Positions 11,848 to 26,800 of a DNA stretch of 64,000 nucleotides are shown here, piece after piece (the stretch's first letter is position 1; every line of letters starts with the position of its first letter). The notes beneath the pieces are model-generated. The model did no database searches, was not told the DNA's origin, and saw nothing but the letters and a program-made list of their open reading frames with translations. This stretch comes from Progne subis subis (lineage: Eukaryota; Chordata; Aves; Passeriformes; Hirundinidae), in NCBI GenBank assembly GCA_022316685.1, contig JAKJHU010000038.1, positions 3,520,384-3,584,383 on the forward strand, given 5' to 3'. Both the position numbers and the translations under genes were made by a program.

Positions 11848-14800
11848 CTTTTAAAAAAGAGAATACAGATTAACAACAGGAAGCAAAAGCCTGGTGACAT
11901 GACAAAGCCTAGACAGCCCAGAGAAATATGAAGGTGAAGTGGGATTGAGAAATGCTGGTACAATTAGTCAAAGCTAATAAGCATTCAGGGAGTCAGCCCT
12001 AGAATTTAGCAATACTAAGAGAACAAGGGGCCTGGACATGCTCCACTATTGCAGAGAAGGGGAAAAAGTATTCTGTTCAATAGGTGGAAGTATTACACAG
12101 TGGAATGAAAAATAGGTAGCTTTTCAATTTCTCTATCTGATACAGCTTCATTTGTGCTCAAATCCAGGCAAAAGCGTTACCAGAAACACCTTAAAATTTG
12201 GTAAAAATCACCCACTGAAACAAAATGAATGATATACAGAAACCTTTATAAAGTCACCAATGGGGACACCTGATCTCAGAAAACTGCAACAAAAACTCAA
12301 GTGCATTTTCAAAGGTAATCCAGTCAATTCTAAATGCAATACTGTAAGATCAACAGACTGGGCACAGGACTTCTATATCTAATATCTTAAATTTCTGAAA
12401 ATGAAACTGAATCCATGTGTTGGCAAGTTTGATTAGACAGCCTAAGGTCTGTGACTTTCATCTGTACTGTAACACCTGAACATCAAATATACGCAGGAGA
12501 ACCACACAACACAACCCAGTACATCTTCCCCACATGTGGAAATGAAAACAGGAACAGCAAAGATAATGTATTATTTTAAAGAGCAGAGAAAGTTTAGCTT
12601 GGGTTTATGAGATGATGAAAAATGTATTCAGGAAGAAAACTCAGATGCACAACAGCAACTCAACAGAACTAGCACAAATATTTTTTAGGGAACGCTTTGG
12701 GGCACGTACAGCTGACACTATGTAAATGTAAAATATAAAATACCTCTTCAGTCTGCAGAGTAAAAACTTACCTGCTACATTAGCAGATACCCTTTTACAG
12801 CCTACATGCAAATCTATCATGCACACATTTTAAGTATCATGCATGTTACATAAAGGACAGTATTGCAAAATGTCATTTATTGTTTCCCACAGAGTTTGGA
12901 CTATAATTCACATTTGGAGTATTTGCTAATTGTCTCTAAAGTAAAAGGTATTATCCTGTCTGAAATCTGTAGGCTACTTATTATTCGGTTGTCTGCATCT
13001 GCCTATTTAGATAAAGGCCTAAAAGGAGTATGAGGAGCAGAATACTTAGGTAAGGGCAAAAAAACACCCTAAGCCATGTATGTGCCAAAAATCATACTAA
13101 AGATATTTTAGGAGATTGTATTGATTGCCCACTATACATAAAATGGGGCCTTAAAAACAGATTGAACATCCACAAGTGTTATTGCCTAATATTTAATTTC
13201 CAATAGTTTTAACTTCAAGAACAAAAAGTACACACATGTGCATGGACACACACCCTTCCCCCTCCACAGACAATTAAATAATGACAATAATGTAGACATT
13301 TACCTGACATTTTATGCCTGCAAGACTGCAGGTGCAAGTTTCTGGGTCACAGAACACACGGCAGTCACAGCCACAATCCTCTCTGGACAGGCGGATGGCT
13401 CGCAGCTCATGCTTTTCTTCCACGTCGATCTTCTTCACTCCAGAAGCCCGCAGCAATGCCCGCCGCTTTTTTGTAGGCAGGGGTTGGAGAAAAAAGTACT
13501 CATCTACTTCAGTGTTGTCTAGATCAATATCATCATCAGAAATGTCATCCAGAGTCAGTGTATTGGCTTCCTCAGATTCCACCGTACCGTTCTTTGTCAT
13601 CTGTTGCAAGGAACAATTAACAAAGTCCTTAAATGATGCTCACACGTACGTCATGTCATAGATGTCAATATGTGAAATGCATTATCAATGTACAAAGCTG
13701 TATGTAAAATACCTGCATGGTGCCAGGAAGTTCCAGAAAATGACCACAAAGAGGGTGACCAGGCATTTCTTTCACATTTAGCGTACGAATTAAAAACACT
13801 TTTTAATACCAGGTTTGTCATGAAGGTAAGAAATTATCTGTTCTTTATTTACCTAAATTTATTGTTTGCCATTAGCTGCTAGATCTTGCTGGAATTCTAG
13901 TTTTTTCTGTATTGGTTGACAAGATGATTTTTGAGACCTTAATGGATTCCTGTCTCTGAGCTCTCTGAAATTCTTAAATATCCCTTTTGACACAGCAATG
14001 ATACTATTGACATGGGTTAAGATTATGATGCATCACAGGTTTGTAAAGTATCTTTTATGTACTACTCCATTTTCTGTTACACATTTCACATTACACTGAT
14101 AAAAGAGGGGGTAATACCTCCCTAAACAGGTCTGCCTGGCCCTGGGACAAACAGGAGATTATTTATATCAGGTATTTCAACGTATTAGTTAAGTAAGGTA
14201 GGAAAAGCAACTTTAGAAGTCATCCTTTTTCCGGTACATTCTATATAGAGAGAGAGGTAAGTCCACACAGGGATTAAATGCATCTTGAATTAACTTCCTG
14301 AAGCTCATACCTTACCATACACACAACTCAGCCTGAATATTTCAATCCAGAATGGCACTCTTGGTTATATCTTTTCATTTTACATTGGCAAAGTAAAACT
14401 AAGTAGAGTGTACTTATGTTTCTTTGATTTCTTTGTATGTTTGTTTAATATATAAAAGGGAAATGACCTGCCTAAGAAATAGGATTTTTCTAGTTTTATA
14501 TACACAAGGCTCAAACCACTCCTTAAGCAGATCACTGTTATTTAATCTAAGTTTGAAACTGTGGAGGAAGCAAAATTCTAATCCCTGCTTCTATAATTAG
14601 TTTACTATTTTATTCAATTACTGTTTAATAAAAATTAACTTTTAGAGCTCTTCCCCATGAGGCGAATGCTGTAAGTGGTCAGCACACAAAGGGACCTACA
14701 GAACCATACCAATCCTGTTACGTACTTCTCCTCCTCCTGCAAATCTTAGCTGCTTCTCTCCACAGCAGCAGAGCAGTAAGGACTGGCCTCCAGTGATGTG

Positions 14801-17800
14801 CTGAATGCCACGTGCATCCGGCAGACTGGAACATCAAGCCGTGGCATTAGCCAGCAGTTTGCCATTTCAAAGCACCTCAGCTCCTGACTCCTTTGCAGGA
14901 TGATTTCCTTGTTGTCTCCTCTATTTTTTTTTTTTCCTCGGTTTTGCCACATAGAGAACAAATTAATTAATAAGAGCAAAGAGTCTAACATTTCTCAAAA
15001 AAGTAACTGGGTAACTACATAGGGAGGCAGGTTACCAAAAACTACCAAACACATTTTCCACAACTTCAGGGGAACATTAAGCTCCCTTGATTGTCGTAAT
15101 ATTGTTCATCTGAATTAAACTTTTTAAACAGGTTCTAAAGGAGAAAATACCTTCTACCCACCAATTTGTATATTTTAATGCAATGCAAAAAAATAAAAAA
15201 ATAGGGAAGCTATAATTAAAAACCACACTGAAAATGTTACTTTCTATTACGTAATGGTTCTCAAATAGAAAAACCTCTGACTAAACTTCATTCTACTCCA
15301 TTTTCTCATTTTCTTCATTTTTCTGTAATGTACAGTAATTTTTAATGCAAATCTTGATTAGCACGTTATCATTAAAGGAATAATAATTTTGCTGACATAA
15401 CTGCTGACACTGTCACCTTAGAATGCCACATTTCCTTTTTTATTCAGAAACTATGTGAATGACCAAGCAGTTCTTCCATCTCTGTAATGAAAAATCAGCA
15501 AGGCCCTGTTTTCTTAAGCAAACAAAACATGCTTGTTGCTATACAGTGACTCTTCACTAATTCAGCAAGGCCTGGATTTTCTTTTCATGTTTGAAGTTTT
15601 CCTTATTTTTAAACCCAAGCACATACTCAGGGAGGCAGCCAAACTGAGGTTAATGGACTAGTTAAAACAGGAAGTTTTCTGTTGCCTATGTTTTCATACA
15701 TGCTCCAGATGAAGAGGAATATTCTACTCTAGTAAAAGATTTAACACCAGTAAGATGCAAATAAAGAATGCAAATAAGGCTTTCCTTATTCACTGAATAC
15801 TTATGAAGAGATTTTGCAGAAACTTAATAATCTTAATAATCATCCACTCAAAAAAGTGACTGGAAAGATGGAAAAACATGTATTTGGAAAACAAGCAGGA
15901 AGTATGGTCTGTGTCCCCAAACCAGTCTGGGCTGAAGTGAACTAAGTTAATGAAGAAAGGAGATCCATCCCAGCCTAGAGGAGGGTTAGGAAAGGATCAA
16001 GAGCCAAACTCCAGTGCACAAGAGGCTAAAAGGCCTCATCTACTCTTTCAAGGTAAATAAGATCTGTGATTTTTCTTGATTTACTTTCTAGCTAAGAAAA
16101 GAAAAGTGAAATATTTGTGTGCTTGACTATTATTTACTCACTCCACTGGGTATTCCTCTCTTCGAGCTGATTCTTGGAAGTCAGCCAAGGGATCTACAGC
16201 TAGTTATCAGTTACACAGCACAATTCACACTTGATGCTCTGAAAATCCTGCGATGTGAGATGTTACAGGTATGACCTCTATCAAGTGGTAAGTCACTACA
16301 CACTACTAGTCTTTGGTTTCCAACCTGTCCAAATACCTGTCTTTGATTTGCCTTTGTCCTGAGTGGTTTTATGTTTGTTCTATGACAGTGCAAATTTTAT
16401 CATCTTATGACTTTATTTAAGAATCGATTTAGCCATGAAGAAAACCCCAAACATTTAGGAGCACTGACAAAATTAATAACAAATGTGAGGATCATGCGCA
16501 CTTCATCAGGCCATGAGTTCTGAGACACAGAACTCATGAACTCATAGTTCATTCTATGGAAAAAAATTATTAAAGGCATTTCTTCAACTTGGAGGGTGCC
16601 AATTTGCTATATAGAACTATAGAAAAAAAGACGTAGTATCACAAAAGAAGGGGATGTGCAGCACAGAAGCTCAGTTACAATTCTAAATACTGTTCATTTT
16701 TAATTACAGGATTCATCTGAAAACAAGTCAAAAATATAAGCAACTCAACCCATGACACAAAAACCTAGAAGTTCTGCCACCAGTTTTAAAGCAGCAGAAG
16801 GAACACACTCCCTTTCCCTGTTCTCCTTTACTCAAATACAGTTTCTTTCCTCTCCTATGTTGTATTCGAAAGGACAGCTTTATTGGGAAGCTGGCCCCAG
16901 GAGGGCCAATGCTATCCCTGAGGTGCCTCAAGGGAGTGTGGCCAGCAAGTCAAGGGAGGTGATCCTGGCCCCTCTGCTTGGCCACATCTGGAGTATTGTG
17001 TTCAGTTCTGGTCTCCATAGTTCAAGAAATACAAGGAGCTACTGGAGAGGGTCCAGTGGAGACCACAAAGATGGTTTGGGGTCTAAAGCATCTCTCTTGT
17101 TAGGAGAGGCTGTGGGAGCTGGGCCAATTGAGTCTGGAGAAGACTGAAAGGGGATCTCATTAATACACATGAATATCTCAAAGGGGGTGCCAAGAGCACG
17201 GTGTCAGACCCATTTCAGTGGGTCAGCCCAGCAGCACAATGAGGAACAATGCCCATAAACTAAAACACAAGAAGTTCCACCCCAATATGTGGAAGAACTT
17301 TTTTACACTGAGGGTGGCAGAGCACCGGAACAGGCTCCCCGGGGAGGATGTGGAGCCTCCCTCTATGGAGACATTCCAAACCCACCTGGACATATTCCGG
17401 TGTCACCCGCTCTAGGTAAGCCCTGCTTTGGCAGGGGCTGTTGAGTAGATGATCTCCAGAAGTTCCTTCCAATATTAAAAATTCTGTGATCCTGTGAAAG
17501 TCAGCCAGGATTTGTACTGACTAGCTAAACTGATATAGCCGATTTATGTATCAGACACGTTTCTTCTTTAATGGACATTCTTTGGCATAGTAGTACAGAC
17601 ACACAATCATAAAAACTGATATACTGCAAATGAAAACATTTTAGTTTCTTACTAAAAACTTCTTTAGTTTCTTTATCACTGTTTCTTCTTTTTTCCCAAA
17701 TTCACTCAAGTTGGCCAAGAAAAGAAGCTGTTTCACTTTCTGCACCTATAATGTTACCATTCCCTTCTCTAATAGGCCGTCAGGCCTACAAGACTCACTC

Positions 17801-20800
17801 TCTTCCTGGCATTTCCTGGACACTCTGTTCAAGGCTAACTTACACCACTCTCTGCTTTTATTTTCCTCTCTGTAGAAAACAGGGAGTAAACAACGACCTC
17901 CCTGTAAAGCACTTGGAGGTACACAGCAAAAATAAGAGCACTTGGCATAATCAAACAAAAATGCATCTTCAGTAAAATTAGAAAACCCCAGGAAAACATC
18001 CATTTCAACTGAAAATGGAGCTCACAGAACGTTTTGTTTAATGCACACACCTTGGGCCCAGCTCTGACACTGTTCATTTAAATTAGGGCAGAGATCAAAG
18101 TCTTAGGAAAATTTTACCTTTAACTTTAGAGAATTGAGTTTTTCCTCCCTCAGATGCTCTCTCAGCATCTCTCGGTGAAGCCGCTCCTGTTCCATGGCAA
18201 ACTCCCCCAGTGTATACTGGCGCACACTGTTGTGGCGAGTGGACATTCCCAGTGTACTTCCTCCTTGGCTGGGAACACTGGTGAAGCCTTGCCTTCTCGT
18301 GAAGTAATACACAGTAACACAGTTAAAATGGACATTTTTTGTTCTCTTCCGCTTCTCTCTCTTCAGGATTGAAGATGCTGGAACAGAGGCAGATTTCTGT
18401 GTCAGTGGTAAGTGGCAGTCAGGTAGCAGATGTGTTAAGGTAAAGGGAGCTGCATAAGGGACAGTACCTGACCCCACAGACACCGTATTCCAAGGTGACA
18501 ATAACTACAAAGTAACGTTAGAAATATTTACCACGTATGCAAACCTAGAAGCTACTACAAGCTTTTACAGTCATGAACACCACTGTCTACTTCAGAACAA
18601 AAACACTTGGCCAGGAAATTTTTTCTTTCCCATCACATCATGAAAATGTTTTATCATTTTACCAGGGAAGCAACCGACTATCAGCAAAAGAAACCTCTTT
18701 CAGTGTCACCACACAGATGGTGATCCACTGACTCGCACCTCTTCCAACCCCTGCCATCAAAGTTGCACAAGGCAGCAGAGATCTACATCACCACAGCACT
18801 GGGTCACACTGACAGAAAAGACTAGTACATCTTATAATCTAATTTGCGATAAATTGATGTTGGAAAAACTATAAAAGCAGTATGTTTAGTGTTTCATACT
18901 GTCTCAAAAATTCGTACCACCATCGTCACTACTGAATGATACAGAAATAATTCTGACCAGCAGTCAGACCCACTTTGTTTTTCTTTACCTTCATCCTTCT
19001 TTCTGCTGCCATCCACTGAATACGTGTGTGTATATAATCAAATGTGTAGAATTTTGACAAAAAATTAAATCTAGTATTTTCTAACTCTTTTCTGATTCCA
19101 CTCACACCTGTGCTCAGGTTAATAAACATATGCAGTAACATATGAAACTTGTTTAAAAACAAATGCCAAATATTAACTGTTAAAAAATCTTCTTTTGGTT
19201 CTACAGACACTTTAGCAACTCCTTCCCATGATACTGATCTATTGTTTCTCATTGATAATAGCTGTATGCCTTTAGAGGAAATAAAAAAAGACACACAAAC
19301 CTTAAAGAAAGGTAAGGGACACTCCTTGATTTTTAAGATGAGCAGTCCAATTTATTTAATTTGCTGCAAAATAGCAACAGATTGCTGAGAATGCAACTTG
19401 CAAGTCATTGCTTTGAAGTGTGTAGGCAACAACTGCAGGTGTGTGCAGGTATGAATGAGAGACCTCCTTACCAGGATTCAGGCAGGAAAATTATTTAAAA
19501 GGTGCCTGACCACTCTTGGAATCATTCTATAAAAGCAGTAAGACCAACAAGATGTACACTGATAATCTGGAATTCCACCATTTCTAAAGATGGGATGCAC
19601 TTGGCCTTCAAGGTCTGGCTTCGTAACAGGTCTGGCAAAACACAGTTCAGTCTCTAAAATTATTATTATGTTATGAAATGTTAATCACCACAAATGTAAA
19701 TCCACCACCTTCTACATGAAAACTGTCAAAACCCCCAGCATCATCCACCAAACTGTGTGAAAACCAACTGTATTAGAAAATAAAGCCCTGTATACAAATT
19801 ACAGACAGTGTAATCCTACAGACATTACCATGAACTCTCTGTGGCTTACTGAAACACAATTACTTTTCCTAAATATTAATAAGCTGCTGAAAATATGGTT
19901 TGCTATATAAATAACAGGTACTTCAGACCTCCTGCAGGTATGCTGGATTATAAATATAAAATAAATAAGATCAGGTCCTGTTACTCACATGCTCCCAGTA
20001 AAGTGTGTTACAAAAAAAAGTGTAGGATGTACAAAGGGAAATCAAAAGACAAATTCTATTACATTTGGCATGCTTAACTTACATCCAAGTTGAAGCAAAC
20101 CTCATATCAACATAGCTTGTCAAAAATGTTTATAGGAAGCCTTTAGTGAGAGAAGAGGTTATTTCATTAGCAGACTAGTTGATAAGGATGCTTCAATTTT
20201 GCACTGCATTAAATATAGTTTTAATGTGCTGTTCTTTTTCATATATACCACAGTTCCAAAACAAAACTACCTTTAATAAAACCAATTTTTTAGCATTTGT
20301 AAGATGGGGTAATTTTCATACTGAAACATTCTCTTTCAATGCAACATAAAAGCAAATACTCTAAATCAGAACCAGCACTGCCAATATGCTCTAATACACA
20401 AGAAAGCGCACATTACAAAAAAACCCCTTTTTCTGCTGAAGGAGGTATCTAAAACATTCTGGGGTGTATCCAATTTCTGATAGAACAATATCAGTGTTAC
20501 TTGTATCTCAACTGGCTGATGCCTCTATTTCAGAATAAATACTGGCAGCTACTGAAAGGCAGGCAGCTTTTTCGCCAAATAAATGAACCAGCCACAAATG
20601 AAATGAGAAATAAAACTATTATAAAATACTCAAGGAAAGAAAAGTTGCTCTTGGGGAAAAAAAAAAATATATATATATATATACATCCATATGTTTCATG
20701 AAGAAATTGACGGTTAATTGCACCTGTAAATCTCACAAGTTGGACAATCACACAAACCTTTGAATCCTCATCAATAAACCTTAGTATCTATGACACAGGG

Positions 20801-23800
20801 TTGGTGTTGACATTAATCTGGTTTAGATCTTAGCTGTGGAACTCCTTACAGGGCTGCTTTACTGGTAGGAATGACAAATGCTGCAATAAAAGCACTTCTG
20901 TTTTTTAAAGTCTGTCCATCTCTTTGTGGTAGAGATACTATCATACTAATGGCTAAACATAAATAAATTACCCTTAAGTTTTATTCACATACTACACACT
21001 AACATTAATAGCTACATGAAGCTAGGCAGAATATTGTAAATCACTAATCCAGTGATTAGTTACTCCCAGATTTAAAAAAAAAAAAAGTCATCTCTGATAA
21101 AAACTAGATACCATGAATGAGCTTTTACTCTATGTGCATTTTTGCCCATGTGTGTGCATCAAAATTTAGAACATGAATTTCATGCACTGCCATATATTTA
21201 TGCCTAAAAGTTCCATCAGCAGTCTCTCAGTAAAGACTGCAGATGTCATGGGCTGACTTAAAGAACCCACTAATGCATGTCTTCATTTTTTTATAGTTCT
21301 TACCAGTTTCAGTAATTAAATTGTCAACACCGTAACCATCAGCTGTTTGCTTGTGGTTTTTTTGATATATTACTGATTGAAACTGTGTCAAAATAGAATT
21401 AAGCTGAACTTCATGAAAATGTTGACATACAGTAACCGCATCGTCACCAGCAACTGTAAATTCAACACTAAATTGAAGACATGAATGAAGACAATGTGAG
21501 AGCTGACATGCATTTGTTATAAATGCCATTAAAGTTTATGATGTTATTTATTAATATTATAGTTGGGAATCAGACAAAGTATATCACAATCTGTAATTAA
21601 ACACACGTGTAAACATTCAGAGCCCTCAAAATACACGGGATTTTGTCGCTGAGACACACAAAGCAATCACGCACAGACAAAATTCATTCGCAAGCCGAGG
21701 TTCTTCCAGCTTCTCCTCAGAGAGCGGAGAGAGAAGGAAGACCCTCTTTGTTTATTCTTTACGTTTTTATACATTTGTAGGTCTGGCAGAAGATTGGCTT
21801 TTTGGGTTTCCACCCCTCATCCTCAGTGGCCAGACCCACTGTCAGTGACAGTTGTTTTTCAGGTTAGAAATATGCAAACAAAGGACAAAGAATGAGAAAC
21901 AAAGGGTTTGTTTATGTTACATCTATGGGAAAGGTAGAAAACTGCTCCTAATATTGTACAGTAACCAAAAGATCTGACTCCATTATGAATTTCAAGAAGG
22001 CTAATAAGAAAGCTCAGAAAAACCAGGGTAACAGGATTACTTTATCTGGGACACATGCTATCTTTTGGTAGATCTCATTAAAGGGCAGAATTAAGGCCCT
22101 GCGAAAACTCCACAGTCATCTCCTGAATGCTACTGTCAGGAGGAGTTAGAATATATTCATATTTATGTGAATGTTGTTTACAAGAACAGGGCGGGCAGGA
22201 GCTGCAGGAATTTACAGGAATGTATTTGATTACTCAAAAGCACAGATTAGAATGGCAGGGAGGAGACATGAAAATTGTGACCACCTCAGCTACCAAGGAC
22301 ACAGAAAGAAGCACAGTCAGCACTGCAAAGCACTGTGTTCTTGCTCTATTACACTTCCTAAAAATCCCTGAGCAGAGGGCTTGCCTTGATGTGAGCTCAA
22401 AAATATTATTAGATATTGAATGAAAATGTTGAATGTTTTCCAATGTCAGGGACAAAGTGCTCTGTAACTGATTCAAACCCTTTGCTTCAAGCCAACTAAA
22501 ACAACTACCACCTTATCAAGAGTCAGGGACATTTATTATTTTTTATGCACTGTACCTTACACAGTATGTTAAATCTGCTGGAATCACTGCTGAGGACACT
22601 GCTTAACTCAAGATAGACATAAGAACAGAAAAAACACAGATCTTCTGATCTATTAGAAAGCATGAATATACACCCAGCAAAATTTACTGAAAATTTGAAA
22701 AATTTGGGTTCTATCATATTTAGTCATCATTTATTTCTTGTATCTTGGGAACAGATGTCATCATTCGCCCATCCAACTCTCAAATCCCATGAAAAGTAGT
22801 TTTCTAGAGGGGAAAATCAATATATTTTATATATCAATATATCAATAAATTGTAACAGATGCAATAGGTAAGCAAGAGCAGTAATGGGCTGGCAGACTGA
22901 AACAAAGCTTTCCTGACTTGCTCTCTCATACATCCAAGGCACCATAAAGCATCAGTGTCCCTTTGCCTTTCAACATCCTCATTTTCCCAGCTGGGCAGCG
23001 GAGCTACAGCAGTGTGAAACCTGTGGAAGACGCAGCACCTCCTCTGCGTGTTTAGTGGCTGGAACGGAATCCAAACCTCCACCAAAGAAAAAGCACTGCT
23101 GAAGCTAGTATTCATCCATCAAATGCCAAATCTGCTTCCTAATTTTATATGATCCTGATAGGAATGACACTTTAAGCTCATCATGTTTTTCTAACATTTT
23201 TTACCCAGAAAATTGGTAGTTCTTTGATTACGAAACTTAAATGATCTCAGTTCTGGCTGAAGTCCAAGACATAAGCACTTTCTTCTGCTGTCTCAGCTAT
23301 TCTCCTGATGTCAAAGACATTTAAAATAAATGTGAACCATATGGCTCCTCAGCAGATTACTCACTCTCCTGCATCAATGAGGGCAAAGCAACTCATTGTC
23401 ACCAGTGCAGAAATATCTTAGGCATGTGAAAATTTCAAAAGGCTGGAAAAAACACGTGTGAAGCAGCCTTTTGGATTAAAGCTCTATCTTAAATCAGTGG
23501 AAATGCTGCATTTCTTACATTCTACTGCCTGTTTGTCTGCTTTTTACATACTCAATGTCATATAAACCATTATGGCAAGAAGGATTAGCACCATTCTCCA
23601 CCTTGCTCCATGACTTTCCATGCAGTGTTTCATCAAGTCTAACACCACAGAACAGCAAAGCCTAATCCCTCATGGTAATCCAAGTCAGAACAGCGCTTAT
23701 AAAAGCCAGCTTGCTTCCCAACCCTCACAGAAAACAAGAAATCTAGAAAAAGGTTGTATCCAGAAATTGCTTCTACCTCTTTCTCTTACATCTCCTTCTA

Positions 23801-26800
23801 TGCTATTGTCTCCTAAAGGGTATTTTCTAAGAGTTTTCACACACTCAGTTTACAAGTTTCCAACCCTGAATGATAAAACACTTTTCCTACATGCTGGAAA
23901 TCTACATTAAGAGGAAATCCAATGACATAAAATACACCCTCGAAAAGAAACATGTTGTCTTGAGGACAAGGGAGGTATTTTCTGTAAGAAATTTGAATCT
24001 GGAAATCTTGAAGGGAACTGCATACTCAGTTAAAATTAGTGGAAATTTGAGAGAAGAGGGACAGTGCTGTGGAACACCACCACCTACGTAGAGCACTTCA
24101 CCACTCTATCCTTCTAGTAGCTTCCTTCAGGGTAAAGCCAAAGCTAAATTCACCTCACAGGAGGAGCTTGATTGGAATGATTGCCCAATGCCAGACTTAA
24201 ATAAGTCACATTTGAAAAGGTTTTTGAAAATTGCTAGCTCACAGACAAGTCTGACATGAATAGAGAGGATTTAATTTGTATTTTAAGCATTTTACATCAC
24301 TGCCAAGAGTTTTGTCTGAAATCTCACAAATATGTTTAATTGTTAGGTTGCATACTAGAAACTGGAACTTGACCTTTAAAATTTCAGTGAAAGTTTTAAG
24401 TTTACTTCCTCCGCATCCTCTACCTCAAGAGTGCTTTTCTTTGACATTCATCACAGTAGCCCAGTTTCTCCATTCTGCAAATATCATCAGCCTGTGGGAA
24501 GGACTGGAGATGGTTAAGTACTCTGTGCCTCGCCATTTCCTCTGAATGCCAGCTGCTGTTCCATAGATGATTATTCCTGACCTTGGCCCCAGCTTTGTGA
24601 GGAGGAAAGTCCTACCAGGGATCCATGCAGAACACCCGAGCATAACAACTGCATTTGCTGAGCTCTCCTATGACGCTACAGGCAATCCTTTGTCCCATCC
24701 TGTGTGTGACTTCTGTGAATGGCCATTTCATACAAACACAGATATCCATTTAGCTGACTGACACTGTGCATTCACAAACATATTTTATGAATATATATCA
24801 TGAACATTTTCTGACAGAACAATTTTGTTGGATGCTTTCTAAGCCAACAAAAACATAATGTAAGGCAAAAACTGTCTCTCTGGCTGTACTGTGTGCAAAG
24901 TGAAGTAATTTATAACAGAGAACTTATTTTAAAACATAGAAAGATAATTAGTTGCACAAATAATTCTAAAAACTAGCAGGAGCCCGTCTTATAACCCCTC
25001 TTTTCAATTTTCAACAATTCTAACCACAGTATTCCTTATTCCAGATGAAAAGATGCTTTCAGTGGTATACCCTGTCCTCTCACTCTGTGTGAGTTTGAGC
25101 AACATACTACATTCTGCTGAATTTATCTGCATTTCTTGCTTTTTAATGCTCAGGTGAGCTGACTTATTTTAAAATCAAATACAAGAACCTCTCAAACTTT
25201 TAGCATCTCATAACATGAGTCAACAAATAGCAATAAGAACATATTCCTCATTAACAAGAGAATTCCAAGCCTGGTTGCTGGCAACATAAATAACTGCAAG
25301 ATGTCGTGAAAAAAGGAATGCCTGCATTTAGTTACAAGTGTCTTCTCATAGTAAACCAGCACCACCACTTCTAACTAATTTAGATTTCTACCATTAACCA
25401 GCAATTAAACAACACACAACTTAAGTTCAATGCTCAGGTAGTGTCTTGTGCTATTGACCTTAGATCAAATAAAACTTTATCCCTCTAAAACGGTAATTCA
25501 GGAGAAGCTACACCTTCCTAAGGATTTCATACCTTCTTTCCCATTATGCATGGCCACACAGATGAGGAAATCACAGTAAGTTAGCAACTCTACGAAATTC
25601 AAACAGTGCTTTACAGGGCATATTGAAGGAACCGCAACAGGGATGTATCTTTGTTTTCAAAGTCCTCATTATCTTTAACAGCAAAATCAAAAGATGGCAA
25701 GAGCACTTAGAGACAGAAGTGTTTTCTCAGAGCCCTCAGTGACCTGCCCCATTCCGAATGAACCTAAGTACATCCAAAAGTACTCTAAAGACAGTACCCT
25801 AATTACTGGAGTGATGGGACCTACGATTATGGCCCCAGGATAACCTTGCTCCTGACAGCAATAATGTTAATGGCAACAGAGAGATAACTGATGGAAGATA
25901 TCAGCCAGCCTGTGTGATGGCACCGCCTCCTGATAATCACCTTATCAGATAAGCTGCTGCTGCCCATCTCAAGAGACTGCAGGTGAGGAAGAGAAAAAAA
26001 GTTTTAGCTACATGACACTGAGGTTGAAATGGCAGAGGAAAGCAGAGGCTCCTTATGTTTCTTAAGAGATGCATCTATGATTAATGTGCTACGGGGAATT
26101 ATTAATATTTTGCACCAAAGTGCAAAAGATAGGATTTCACAAGGTCCCCACAGGTTTTTCAATTGCATGTGACTCTGGAAGTTAAATTTTGATATTCTTC
26201 TGTATCAGAAAAAAAAAAACCAAGCATTGAGAGGCAGGTACCTCACCAAAGCAGGGAGAATCACAGAATCATCAAGTTATTAATGCTGGAAAAGATCTCC
26301 AAGATCATCAAATACAATTTTAGACTGAATACCACCACGTCCTTTAAACCATATCATGAAGTGCCATTTCTACTTGTTTTCTGAAGATTTCCAGGGATGG
26401 CGACTTCTCCACTTCTCTGAGCAGCCTGTTCCAATGCTTAACTACTCTTTCAGTGAAGCAAATTCTCTGAATATCCAGTCTAAACCTCTCCTGGCACACT
26501 TTGAGGTCATTTCCCCTTGTCTGTGAGAAGAGACTGACCCTCACCTTGCCACAACCTTTCACAGAGTTGTAGAGAGCAAAAAGGACCCCCCTGAGCCGCC
26601 TTTTCTCCACTAAATACCCACAGTTCCCTCAGGATTTCTGCTCCAGACCCTTCACGAGCTTCATTACCCTTCCCTGGAAGGGAACATATTCCCCCAAGGC
26701 TGAGCTGGAGTGTGGAACTTAGTGCTCCTCAGTGCCCACAAACATTGGAATGGTCAGGGTGTTGTACTGACATGCTCAACAGCAATTCCAGGTTTTTCAG

